Source: Tundrisphaera lichenicola (GTDB lineage: Bacteria; Planctomycetota; Planctomycetia; Isosphaerales; Isosphaeraceae). Taken from it: DNA of 64,000 nucleotides. The stretch is from positions 6,262,001 to 6,326,000 of the forward strand of contig NZ_CP195106.1 of assembly GCF_051175385.1 (NCBI RefSeq), in the 5' to 3' direction. The position numbers and the translations under genes were made by a program. The notes under the pieces were generated by a model. The model was given only the letters and a program-made list of their open reading frames with translations, ran no database searches and had not been told where the DNA came from. This document shows positions 33,541 to 41,625 of the stretch, one piece after another. Numbering within the stretch: the stretch's first letter is position 1; each line of letters starts with the position of its first letter.

Positions 33541-33860
33541 GAGACGTACCTTGGGTGAGAGGGGGAAAATGGTCTTTCAAGAGACACGTCGATCGGTCAG
33601 GGAAAGTTTCGTTTCCCGGATTCCTGATCGAAGGGTTGGATTCTGAAATTGGGCTCGAAGCGAGAGAGGCAGCAGGAACTGGGAGGATGAGACCGGACGA
33701 GACTCCTCGTCGAATCCGCCCGGCTTCTGGAAGACGCTCGATTACCCCCGACTATTCACCGAAGATAATCACTTTCCGAAAACAACCCTCCGCGGAGGTC
33801 GTGCCGGAGGGAATGGCCCGTCCGGGTCCGATCCGACCGACCGAAAGAGTAGAAACCTCC
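33541..33860. other. Divergent intergenic region
   Basis: 320 bp between the Gly-Met protein gene and threonine synthase. It holds a small hairpin GGGAAA-gtttcg-TTTCCC (33600-33617) on the leader side of the minus gene and a less GC-rich patch near 33745-33795 (GATAATCACTTTCCGAAAAC). The threonine synthase frame stays open across it without domain content. No gene seen. Confidence 0.5.
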
Positions 33861-35129
33861 ATGCGTTACGTGTCCCACCTGGCCTGCCCAACCTGCGGCG
33901 CGACTTTTCCCGCAGATCGTTCGATGAATCTTTGCGAACGAGACGGCCGTCCGGTCCAGGTGATGCTGGACCTCGATCGGCTCAAATCCGAGCGAGGGCC
34001 GGATGGCGGGTGGAATCCGACTCGCCGCGACCTCTGGCGGTTTGGGGGACTTTTACCTCTCGACATCGATGACCCGGCCGATCGGAGGTCGATCGTGGCC
34101 CTGGGCGAGGGGAACACGCCCGGTATCGACTACCCCCATCCCTGGGCCGATCGCCTGGGATGCCGGTTCGAGGTGAAGGATGAAGGGCGTCACCACCCGG
34201 ACTTCGGGGCCAATCCGACCCTGTCGTTCAAGGATCGCGGGATGGCCATGACCGTCTCGATGGCCCGGGCGCTCGGGCTCTCCAGGCTGGCGATCCCCAC
34301 CCAGGGCAACGCCGGGGATTCGCTGGCCACCTATGCCCTGGCCGCCGGGATCGAGGCCGCCATCGTCATGTCGCCCGAGACCGACCGGCCGATCCTGGGG
34401 AATGTCGCGGCCCTGGCCCGGCTCCATCCGTCCCAGATCACCCTCGAACTGGTCGCCGGGACGATCGTCGATTGCGCGGCGAGGGTCCGCGAGGAGTACG
34501 TCCCCCGCGGCTACTTCAGCGTGGCCACCTTCTCGGAGCCGGGATGGCGGACCGAGGGCAAGAAGACCCTCGGCCTGGAGATGGCCGAGCCTCGGGGGGA
34601 TCGCCTGCCCGATCGGACCTGGAGCCTGCCCGACGTGATCGTCTACCCGACCGGCGGCGGGACCGGGGTCGTCGGCATGGCCAAGGCGTTCGACGAGTTG
34701 GAAGCCCTGGGGCGGGTCGGGCCCGATCGGCCGAGGATGGTCTGCGTCCAGAGCGAGGAGACGGCCCCGCTCGTCCGGGCCTTCGACGCGGGGGACGAGG
34801 ACATCACCCCGAGGGAACCGGGCCGGACGATCGCCACCGGGCTGAACGTGGCAAAAAACGTTGGCCACGCCCACGTCCTCCGGATCATCCGCCAGACCGG
34901 CGGCTGCGCGATCTCGGTCACCGACCCGGAGATCCGCGAGGCGATCCGATCCGAGTGGAGAGACCGGCGTTTCGCCTGGTCGCCCGAGGGGGCCGCGACC
35001 GTCGCCGCGATCCCACGGCTCGCCGATCTCGGGATGATCCGGCCGGGCGACCGGGTGGTCCTGGTCAACACCGCCTCGCCCGAGAAGTACCTGCCGACGA
35101 TCCGCGACCTGTTCGACGGCGGCCTCTGA
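33861..35129 (+). CDS. thrC: Threonine synthase
   Basis: 422-aa PLP enzyme converting O-phosphohomoserine to threonine. The N-terminal zinc-knuckle-like CPTC...C (Cys9, Cys12, Cys25) is typical of the longer bacterial/plant-like class. PLP Lys124 lies in NPTLSFKDRGMAM; the Ser/Asn loop is TQGNAGDSLATYA; the phosphate-binding glycine loop is VYPTGGGTGVVGM. ATG 33861 is preferred because MRYVSHLACP matches the family start; upstream codons are untranslated leader. A cysteate- or diaminopropionate-type relative is possible but less likely. No hom or thrB gene adjoins. Confidence 0.9.
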   Translation: MRYVSHLACPTCGATFPADRSMNLCERDGRPVQVMLDLDRLKSERGPDGGWNPTRRDLWRFGGLLPLDIDDPADRRSIVALGEGNTPGIDYPHPWADRLGCRFEVKDEGRHHPDFGANPTLSFKDRGMAMTVSMARALGLSRLAIPTQGNAGDSLATYALAAGIEAAIVMSPETDRPILGNVAALARLHPSQITLELVAGTIVDCAARVREEYVPRGYFSVATFSEPGWRTEGKKTLGLEMAEPRGDRLPDRTWSLPDVIVYPTGGGTGVVGMAKAFDELEALGRVGPDRPRMVCVQSEETAPLVRAFDAGDEDITPREPGRTIATGLNVAKNVGHAHVLRIIRQTGGCAISVTDPEIREAIRSEWRDRRFAWSPEGAATVAAIPRLADLGMIRPGDRVVLVNTASPEKYLPTIRDLFDGGL

Positions 35130-35269
35130 CTCCGGCTCACCAAGATGTCCCAAGGAGGGGTTTTGCGACAATCGGGCGGTTTTCCCGGCCGGTTCGATAC
35201 CAAACCGCGCCGGGCGGGTTTATCCTGGCAGATCTCTCCCATCCTCCCGAAGTCGATCGGAGCCTTCTC

Positions 35270-35710
35270 ATGCGAACGGCGATCGCTCTCGTGGCGTCCC
35301 TGGCGTTGATCGCCCTGACCTCGACGGATGCCGAGGCCCAGAGAGGTCGGTGGCGGAATGGCAATGTCTACACGCCCTTCGGCCAGGCCAGCATGAGCGA
35401 CCTTCGAGCTGCGGGCGGAGATCCGTTCGCGGCAGCCGAGATCGGCCAGCAACGGATGCTGATGCAGCAGCAACAGCGAATGCTGAGGATGCAGCAGCAA
35501 TATCTCCAGCAGATGGCCAGGCAGAAGAAGAACAATCCCGGAACCGTCGGGGCGAATAACACCCAAACCCGGACCCCATCCTTGGCCGCGACGAAAGCCC
35601 GAGGCAAGGCGAAACGGAACAGGACCACGGCCAAGTCCGCCAAACCGGTCGAGCCCGGATCGAGCCCGACCACCGGGACCTCCTCGACGAAGTCCCCGAA
35701 ATCGAGCTGA
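35270..35710 (+). CDS. Small exported Gln/Met-rich basic protein
   Basis: 146-aa protein of unknown role. Signal peptide MRTAIALVASLALIALTSTDAEA-Q (cleavage about residue 23). The mature part has a Gln/Met-rich helix (IGQQRMLMQQQQRMLRMQQQ, about 58-80) and a Lys/Thr/Ser-rich tail typical of disordered regions. CGGAG lies seven bases before the ATG. It follows thrC by 140 bp and faces the minus-strand acyltransferase gene with 17 bp between the 3' ends. Confidence 0.7.
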   Translation: MRTAIALVASLALIALTSTDAEAQRGRWRNGNVYTPFGQASMSDLRAAGGDPFAAAEIGQQRMLMQQQQRMLRMQQQYLQQMARQKKNNPGTVGANNTQTRTPSLAATKARGKAKRNRTTAKSAKPVEPGSSPTTGTSSTKSPKSS

Positions 35711-35727
35711 TCGCGGGGGTGATCTGC

Positions 35728-36750
35728 TCAGGTCAGGAAGATGAAACCGTCGCGGTCGACCCGGCCCTGACGGTCGAGGTCGACCCAGTCGGCTTGCCCG
35801 GCGACCAGGGCCTGGAGCCGCCCCTCGCCATCGGCCGGGAGGGGCTCGCCCGACTCGTCGACGGCCCGGATCACCACGCCGGGGAGCGGCGATCCGACCG
35901 AACCCGCCTTGTGGCCGATCTGGGTGGTGTCGTCCATCGTGAAGTCGGGCGTCGAGGCGGTCAGAAGGCCGAGCCGAGGATGCTCGAAGTGCGGCAAGGT
36001 CGGGTCGATGGTCTCGATCGGCCGGTGCCGACCCAGCTGGGCATGGGCGACGACTCCGGCGGCGAGGACCGCCTGACGGACCTTGAAGGCGGTGACCGGG
36101 GGCTCGACCCTGGGTCCGAACGAGATCACGACCGTCCGTCGCCAGCCCTCGGGGCGTTTCTTGACGAACTTACCGCCCGAGAAGCTCATGATGCTCCCCC
36201 AGACGTTGTCGAGGTAGACCGGGATGACCGCCACGTCCTCTCGCTTGGCCAGGATCACCTCGAGTCCCCGATGGAACGGCCCGGTCAGGCCGTTCCGGGA
36301 AAGTTGCCCCTCGGGGAAGATCCCAAGCAGTCGCCCCTCGGCGAGTGCCTGCCGGCAAACCTCGATCGCGGCTCGCTGGGCCTTAGGTCCGCGATACGGG
36401 ACCGAGATCAGGCCGCATCGCCGGGCCAGATAGCCGATGACCGGCCATCGGAAGACGTCGGAATTCATCAGCGCCGTCCCCCGTCGGGGGAGCGAGGCGG
36501 CCAGGAAGAAGCCGTCGAACCAGGACATGTGGTTGGAAGCCAGCAAGACCGGCCCGGTCCTGGGAAGGTTCTCCAGGCCCACCCTCTTGAGGTCGTAGCG
36601 GAACCAGAGGACAAGCCGGAGGAACGGCTGGACGATCCAGGGGAGCAGCGCAACCCAGGCGACCACGCCCAGGACAATCAGGCCCGCGACGAGCCCGATC
36701 GTCCCGAAGGTCGGGGACTCGATGGTGGCCGGGAATCCGAGGTCGGTCAT
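35728..36750 (-). CDS. PlsC-like acyltransferase fused to a truncated AMP-binding segment
   Basis: 340-aa membrane protein. One helix (about 17-37) precedes a glycerophosphate acyltransferase domain (about 60-220) with NHMSWFD (His74, Asp79 of HX4D) and FPEGQLSRNG (145-154). The last 90 residues (about 250-340) resemble the late part of an acyl-CoA/ACP ligase: GLLTASTPD, then GSVGSPLPGVVIRAVDESGEPLP and DRQGRVDRDGFIFLT. The ATP-binding core between them is absent, so the ligase part cannot be active. It looks like an Aas-type acyltransferase-ligase that lost its centre. Phospholipid acyl transfer or lysolipid recycling is the likely job. Third gene of a minus-strand run. Confidence 0.85.
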   Translation of the reverse strand: MTDLGFPATIESPTFGTIGLVAGLIVLGVVAWVALLPWIVQPFLRLVLWFRYDLKRVGLENLPRTGPVLLASNHMSWFDGFFLAASLPRRGTALMNSDVFRWPVIGYLARRCGLISVPYRGPKAQRAAIEVCRQALAEGRLLGIFPEGQLSRNGLTGPFHRGLEVILAKREDVAVIPVYLDNVWGSIMSFSGGKFVKKRPEGWRRTVVISFGPRVEPPVTAFKVRQAVLAAGVVAHAQLGRHRPIETIDPTLPHFEHPRLGLLTASTPDFTMDDTTQIGHKAGSVGSPLPGVVIRAVDESGEPLPADGEGRLQALVAGQADWVDLDRQGRVDRDGFIFLT

Positions 36751-36793
36751 GAGAGTTCACCGGTTCGGCAGGTCCGGGGGGATCTCGGGTCGC

Positions 36794-37528
36794 TCAAGGT
36801 TCCTCCTCTCCATCGAGAGTTGCTTCGGGATTCGGTCGCGAGAGCTTACCCATCCGGTAGGCTTCGCGGAACATCTCCTTGGCGCGATCGGGCAGCGGGG
36901 AAGCCTCGATCCGTGCGATCGTCTCTTCGAACGGATAGGCGACCCGCTTCAACTCGATCTTGTTCCCATCAATCACAGCATAGGCTGCGCGAGGGTCTCC
37001 ATCGCGCGGATTTCCCACGCTCCCGGGATTGAGGACGATCGAGGAGCCGGCCCGGAGGTTGAACTGCATGTGCGAGTGGCCCACGCAGACCACGTCGGCC
37101 TCGGCGTCCTCGATCCGCCGGGCCCAGGTCTCCGGGTCCTTCATGAGGTACTCGTCGAGCGGGTCTCGGGGCGTCCCGTGGACCAGGAGGAACCGACGGC
37201 CCTCGACCGTGAACCGGGACGTGAGCGGGAGTTGCAGGAGATATCGGCGCTCCTCCGGCCCGAGGGATTCCCAGACCATCGGCCGGGAGACCCGGGTCAG
37301 GTAGCGATAGCCGGTTTCGCCCGTGACAGCGACCCCCTGGGCCACCCCGTGGTCATGGTTCCCCCGGATCGCGTAGCGGGCGTGCTCCATCGCCCACCGG
37401 ACGCAGGCCAGGGGATCGGGACCATAATCCACGAGATCCCCCAGGCAGATGCAGAAGTCGTGGGGCTCGTCGATCGCCGCCAGGGCCGGCCAGTTGGCGT
37501 GGATATCCGAGACGACCAGGATACGCAT
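36794..37528 (-). CDS. Calcineurin-like metallophosphoesterase
   Basis: 244-aa phosphoesterase of the YfcE/MJ0936-like group. The metal-binding motifs appear in order: VVSDIHANW (Asp8, His10), CLGDLVDYGPDP, RGNHDHGV, LLVHGTP and GHSHMQF; INLNPGS-type ending is present as VLNPGSVGNPR. These enzymes hydrolyse phosphodiesters or phosphomonoesters with two metal ions; substrate not predictable. 18 bp separate it from the asparagine synthase stop upstream and 43 bp from the acyltransferase start, so an operon is likely. Confidence 0.92.
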   Translation of the reverse strand: MRILVVSDIHANWPALAAIDEPHDFCICLGDLVDYGPDPLACVRWAMEHARYAIRGNHDHGVAQGVAVTGETGYRYLTRVSRPMVWESLGPEERRYLLQLPLTSRFTVEGRRFLLVHGTPRDPLDEYLMKDPETWARRIEDAEADVVCVGHSHMQFNLRAGSSIVLNPGSVGNPRDGDPRAAYAVIDGNKIELKRVAYPFEETIARIEASPLPDRAKEMFREAYRMGKLSRPNPEATLDGEEEP

Positions 37529-37546
37529 CCCTACCCCCGAGCCGGA

Positions 37547-39421
37547 TCAGACAAGCCAGCGATCGTACCAGAGCTGGAACATCAGGAGGGTCCAGAGCGG
37601 CTTCCGGTGGTCGCGGACCCCGGCCTTGTGCTCTCCGACTCTTCGCGCGACCTCCTCCGGCCGGAACAGCCCTTGACGGGCCAGTCGGTCGGGGGCGAGC
37701 ATCGAATCCATCAGGGGGGCGAGCGGACCCCGGAGCCATCGGGCCACCGGGATGCCGAACCCTTTCTTGGGCCGAGCCAGGATCGAGGCCGGCAATCGGC
37801 GGGCCGCCGCACGCTTGAGCAATCGCTTGGTCTGGCCCTTGCCGTACTTGTACGACGCCGGGAGCCGCTGAATCTCGTCGACCAGCCCGGCGTCCAGGAA
37901 CGGGGCGCGTACCTCCAGCCCGCAGGCCATGCTCGCCCGGTCGACCTTGGTCAGGATGTCGTCCGGCAGGTAGGTATCCTGATAGAGCCGGAGCGACCGC
38001 GTGAGCGGGTCGGAGCCGGCGGCCAGCGAGTCGGCCCTCGCCAGGTGTTCGGCCTCGACGTCCAGGCCGCCGGAGTCCAGGAGGATCGCTCCGATCTCCG
38101 CCCCCGAGAACGACCCGAGCCAGCGCTGATGGGCCAGGGCCGTCGGCTCGCTGGCCCCTCGGAGGAACTGCTTGAGCTTGAAATCCAGGCTCATGTTCGC
38201 GTGATTCACCGGCAAGCGGCCGACGGCCGCGCCAGCCAGGGACCGGGCCGCTCGGGGGAGCCTCCGGAACATCCCGGAGGCCCGCTCGGCCCGGAAGGTC
38301 GGATAGCCGGCCAGCAATTCATCGGCCCCGTCCCCGCCCAGGGCGACGGTCACTCCTTCGCGAGCGAACCGGCTCAGGAGGTGGGTCGGCAGGACCGAAG
38401 CGTCGCCGAACGGCTCGTCGAGCCAGCCTGCGACCTCGGGCAGGAGTTCCATGACCGAGCCGGGCGAGAAGGTCCGCTCGTGGTGGTCCGTCCCCAGGTG
38501 CCGGGCGACGGCCCGCGCGTGCTCGCTCTCGTCGAAGCTCGGGTCCTCGAAGCCGATCGAGAACGTCCGGATATTGCGCGCCGGCTCCAGCTCGGCCAGG
38601 GCGGCGGCGACGCTCGACGAGTCGACGCCCCCCGAGAGGAAGACCCCGAGCGGGACGTCCGACCTCCGGTGCCGACCGACCGCCGATCGGAAGTCGTCCC
38701 AGAACTGCTCCGCGGTCTCCTCGAAGGGCGGGGCATCGCCGGCGGGCGCGGGCGAATCCCAGTAGCGGGCGACGGTCGCCCGGCCTTCCTCCCAGACCAG
38801 GACATGCGCCGGGGGGAGCTTCTTCATCCCGGCCCAGATCGAGTGCGGGCCGGGCAGGTACTCATAGAAGAGGTAGCGGGCCAGGCCCCGGGGGTCGAGT
38901 TGCCTAGACACGCCCGGATGGGCGAGCAGGGCCTTGGGCTCGGAGCCGAAGACCAGCGAGCCGGCCGGGGTCTCTGCATAATAGAGCGGCTTCTGCCCCA
39001 TCCGGTCGCGGGCCAGGATCAACCTCCGCCGGGGGGCGTCCCAGATCGCCAGCGCGAACATCCCGTTGAGCACTCGGGGGAAATCCGCCCCGTGATCCTC
39101 ATAGAGATGGACCAAGCTCTCGGTGTCGCATCCGGTCCGGAAGGTGTGCCCCTTCGACAACAGTCCGGCCCGAAGTTCCGGGTCATTGTAGATCTCGCCG
39201 TTGAAGGTCACCCAGACCGACCCATCCTCGTTCGACATCGGCTGGGCTCCCCCCTCGACGTCGATGATCGAGAGCCTCCGATGCCCCAGGCCGACCGGCC
39301 CGTCGAGGTGCAGACCGTCCCCGTCCGGCCCCCGATGAGCGAGGGTCGACGTCATCCGGGCCAGCACGCCGCGATCGGCCGGATCGCCGTCCCGGTTCAC
39401 GAATCCGGCGATACCACACAT
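37547..39421 (-). CDS. asnB: Asparagine synthase (glutamine-hydrolysing)
   Basis: 624-aa enzyme making asparagine (or a related amide) from aspartate, ATP and glutamine. The N-terminal class-II glutaminase starts with the nucleophile Cys2 (MCGIAGF) and shows TLAHRGPDGDGLH, HRRLSIIDVEGGAQPM, FNGEIYN and GCDTESLVH. The synthetase half has the PP-loop FLSGGVDSSSVAAAL, LGGDGADELLAGYP and a C-terminal GFGIPVARWL. Length fits the AsnB family; members sometimes amidate cell-surface sugars or peptides, and no neighbour argues for that. First gene of the minus-strand run with the phosphoesterase and acyltransferase genes. Confidence 0.93.
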   Translation of the reverse strand: MCGIAGFVNRDGDPADRGVLARMTSTLAHRGPDGDGLHLDGPVGLGHRRLSIIDVEGGAQPMSNEDGSVWVTFNGEIYNDPELRAGLLSKGHTFRTGCDTESLVHLYEDHGADFPRVLNGMFALAIWDAPRRRLILARDRMGQKPLYYAETPAGSLVFGSEPKALLAHPGVSRQLDPRGLARYLFYEYLPGPHSIWAGMKKLPPAHVLVWEEGRATVARYWDSPAPAGDAPPFEETAEQFWDDFRSAVGRHRRSDVPLGVFLSGGVDSSSVAAALAELEPARNIRTFSIGFEDPSFDESEHARAVARHLGTDHHERTFSPGSVMELLPEVAGWLDEPFGDASVLPTHLLSRFAREGVTVALGGDGADELLAGYPTFRAERASGMFRRLPRAARSLAGAAVGRLPVNHANMSLDFKLKQFLRGASEPTALAHQRWLGSFSGAEIGAILLDSGGLDVEAEHLARADSLAAGSDPLTRSLRLYQDTYLPDDILTKVDRASMACGLEVRAPFLDAGLVDEIQRLPASYKYGKGQTKRLLKRAAARRLPASILARPKKGFGIPVARWLRGPLAPLMDSMLAPDRLARQGLFRPEEVARRVGEHKAGVRDHRKPLWTLLMFQLWYDRWLV

Positions 39422-39535
39422 GGAGGAAGGTCAATACTCCCGAGCGGGAAAGGGACTTGATCCGACGAGATCCAGGCTATCCGATCCCACCTCCGGAACG
39501 GAAGGGCCGATCGGGGTTGCCTGGTCCTGATTGGT

Positions 39536-40294
39536 TCAGTCGTCCTCCTTGAGCGGCTTGATCCGGACATTTCGGAACTGGACCAGGCTGGGCGGCCCCA
39601 GGTATTTGCCGTCCTTGAACCCGCCGTGATGCTGGAACGCGATCGGCCCGTGCTCGGGGATCCCCGGCAGCTGGGCGTCCTGGATCACGGTGATCCCGTT
39701 CAACACGACCGTCAGGCGGTCGTCGATCAGCGTGATCTCGAACGAGTTCCACTCTCCGACCGGCTTGTCGGCCTGGTGTTTGGGCGTGACCCCGGCCCGG
39801 ACGGCGGGAGACATCTTCGGATCCATCCGGTAGCCGTAGACCTCGCCCGAGCCGATCGGCCAGCACCAGATGTTGACCTGGCTCTTGCCGTTCACGTCGC
39901 GGAGGAAGACGCCGGAATCGCTGTCGGGCAGGGCCAGCTTCAGCTCCTTGCCGTCGGCCCCTCGGGCGTGCAGGCCATCGGGCAACACATAAGGGATTCC
40001 CTGATTGATGTACGGCGTTTCCTTGAGCCGCCAGTCGAACTTGAGGACGAAGTTGCCGTACTCCTTCTCGGAGACCAGATCCTTCGCCCCCGCCGCTTCG
40101 CTCCGGGCGTCGTAATCGATCACCCCCTCGACCACCTTCCAGTGGCCGTTATCCCCCTCGGGGACCTTCCAGCCGGCCAGGTCCTTCCCGTTGAAGAGGG
40201 TAACGAAGCCCTCCTCCTCCGGAGGGGTCGCGCCGATCATGACGAAGGCGAGGGCGGCGATCATCGCGTTCTGTCGCAACTGGCAAGACATCAT
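39536..40294 (-). CDS. Exported DUF1080 (3-keto-disaccharide hydrolase-like) protein
   Basis: 252-aa exported protein of the DUF1080 family, a concanavalin-like beta-sandwich. Motifs: EGFVTLFNGKDLAGWKV at the mature N-terminus, YGNFVLKFDWRLKE, SDSGVFLRDV, EWNSFEITLIDDRLTVVLNG and IAFQHHGG. Some members hydrolyse 3-keto-glycosides; many planctomycete paralogues are uncharacterised. The signal peptide is short (AMIAALAFVMIGA); codons 1, 2 and 11 are all ATG, so the exact start is uncertain. Stands alone. Confidence 0.87.
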   Translation of the reverse strand: MMSCQLRQNAMIAALAFVMIGATPPEEEGFVTLFNGKDLAGWKVPEGDNGHWKVVEGVIDYDARSEAAGAKDLVSEKEYGNFVLKFDWRLKETPYINQGIPYVLPDGLHARGADGKELKLALPDSDSGVFLRDVNGKSQVNIWCWPIGSGEVYGYRMDPKMSPAVRAGVTPKHQADKPVGEWNSFEITLIDDRLTVVLNGITVIQDAQLPGIPEHGPIAFQHHGGFKDGKYLGPPSLVQFRNVRIKPLKEDD

Positions 40295-40557
40295 TTTGGT
40301 CCCCTGGAGGAAGTCGGCCCGACTCAGGAAAGCCCACGCTATCGGGGGCGGGCCCGACGGTCAATCGGCCGGATCCCTCCGATCGGCACGACCTGGCGCA
40401 GAGATTGACGACTGTACCGATCGCACGGACGAACACGAGTGACAAACGTACGCTGGTCTGTCGACACGGGTTCAGTCGTCCGGTAGACTGAGAAAGATTC
40501 CGAGGGGACCGGGAGAACGGGCCGGTCCACCCACGCTGATGCCGAGGGGATGCTGCC

Positions 40558-41001
40558 ATGCCGATGGGACCCGCCGAGATCGTGGCGAGCCTGAAGGAAC
40601 TCTGCGAGGCCAAGGGGCCGAGGCTCACGACCTCGCAGATCGTCTCCTGGATCGACCGGCACCAGGGATATGAGACCGACGCCGAGCTGATCGCATTCGC
40701 CAAGAAGATGAAGGCCCGCCAGTATGCGCGGATGCTGATGTTCGAGGACGAGGAGACGGGCCGGAAGATCAAGAGGCTCTGGAGCATCTTCGATCGCGAG
40801 ACCGGCCGACGCTCCTACGCCGACATCTGCGACCTCTCCGACGAGAAGCGCCGGGAGATGATCCGGAAGTACGTCCAGTTCGCCGACCAGCTCAAGTCGG
40901 TCCGGCGAGCCATGACCGACTACTTCGCCGGGCAGCAGTTCTTCGACTTTTACTCCGGCGAACTCGAACCCCACCCCACGTTGCTGAACGAACAGAACTG
41001 A
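40558..41001 (+). CDS. Conserved-looking cytoplasmic protein of unknown function
   Basis: 147-aa, highly charged, mostly helical protein without signal or membrane segment; not recognised. Notable stretches are LTTSQIVSWIDRHQGYETDAELI, ARMLMFEDEETGRKIKRLW and YFAGQQFFDFYSGEL. Codon use resembles the neighbouring genes, and GAGGGGAT stands seven bases before the ATG, which supports a real gene. The helical SQIVSWIDRH segment might be a small helix-turn-helix-like unit, but I would not call it a regulator. A 24-bp tandem repeat array starts 23 bp after its stop. Confidence 0.65.
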   Translation: MPMGPAEIVASLKELCEAKGPRLTTSQIVSWIDRHQGYETDAELIAFAKKMKARQYARMLMFEDEETGRKIKRLWSIFDRETGRRSYADICDLSDEKRREMIRKYVQFADQLKSVRRAMTDYFAGQQFFDFYSGELEPHPTLLNEQN

Positions 41002-41023
41002 GCGGTCGGAACCCCCAGCCCGA

Positions 41024-41138
41024 GAATGGGTTCGTTCCCCACCCCGGGAATGGGTTCGTTCCACATCTTGAGAATGGGTTCGTTCCGCACCCCGAGAATG
41101 GGTTCGTTCTGCAGCTTGAGAATGGCTTCGTTCCGTGC
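41024..41138. repeat. 24-bp tandem repeat array, five units
   Basis: The core GAATGGGTTCGTTCC recurs at 41024, 41048, 41072, 41096 and 41120, exactly every 24 bases, the last with one change (GGCTTC). The 9 bases between cores vary around RCAYCYYGA. A solo core, ATGGGTTCGTTC, lies at 41305-41316. Because 24 is a multiple of three, frames across it read as 8-residue repeats on either strand, but none has a convincing start or domain. It lies just after a gene stop, upstream of trpB. Confidence 0.92.
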
Positions 41139-41625
41139 CAGAAAACGCGGACAGGATTGCCATAATCACCGTGATTCCAAGGGATTAACGCAAGGTGGCG
41201 TCGAGCGCAGCGAGGCCCATCTGTCCAGCTCAGGTCTTCCCTTTTCATGGTTAGGGCGGCCATCCCAATCTCCTTGAGTGAGTGTTCGCCAGGCTCGATC
41301 GATCATGGGTTCGTTCGATTCGGGATCAGGGACAGAGCCATGCCGCGTTCCTGAGGTCGGGCCGAGGGGTTCCTCGATAAGATCAGGCCGTGGCGGCGTT
41401 CCTTAGCACGAAATCTTTCGAGTCCTCGGGGCAGGGGCCTCAACCCCTGGGGGAATGCTCGAGCGAGCCGGGCCGTTCGGGTCGAAGGGGGATCGCCTCC
41501 GATTCGTTGGTCTTGACCCCGGTCGCGCCTCGCCCGGACAATGGGCGTTCGGCCGGTCGATCCAGCGATCGGCCGACCAGGATCGGACCGCCCGCCTTCA
41601 CGACTCTCCGAGGATCGTCGTCGCC
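41139..41625. other. trpB upstream region with hairpins and candidate promoter
   Basis: No gene supported. It contains a 13-bp palindrome AATCAC-C-GTGATT (41164-41176), the solo repeat core at 41305-41316, a hairpin CAGGGG-cctcaa-CCCCTG (41432-41449), and a candidate promoter TTGACC (41513-41518) / 18 nt / GACAAT (41537-41542). No run of Trp codons is seen, so leader-peptide attenuation is unlikely. Confidence 0.5.
41513..41542 (+). promoter_or_regulatory. Candidate trpB promoter
   Basis: TTGACC and GACAAT with an 18-nt spacer, 84 bp before the trpB ATG. Five of six and four of six matches to the sigma-70 hexamers respectively. Confidence 0.4.

Noticed and set aside
32798..33646. Plus-strand frame with PPM repeats
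   Set aside because: It is the antisense reading of the Gly-Met tracts; the minus-strand product has a signal peptide and start context.
36722..39460. 912-codon plus-strand open frame
   Set aside because: Antisense to asnB and the phosphoesterase, both with complete family motifs.
41024..41138. CRISPR-like array
   Set aside because: Repeats are contiguous at 24 bp with 9-bp similar linkers, no 30-40-bp unique spacers and no cas genes.
40339..41263. Minus-strand frames with ERTHSR- or TNPF-type repeats
   Set aside because: They are translations of the tandem repeat array, run antisense into the 147-aa gene, and have no plausible start.
41139..41625. trp attenuator leader peptide
   Set aside because: No small frame with tandem Trp codons and no terminator with a U-tract.
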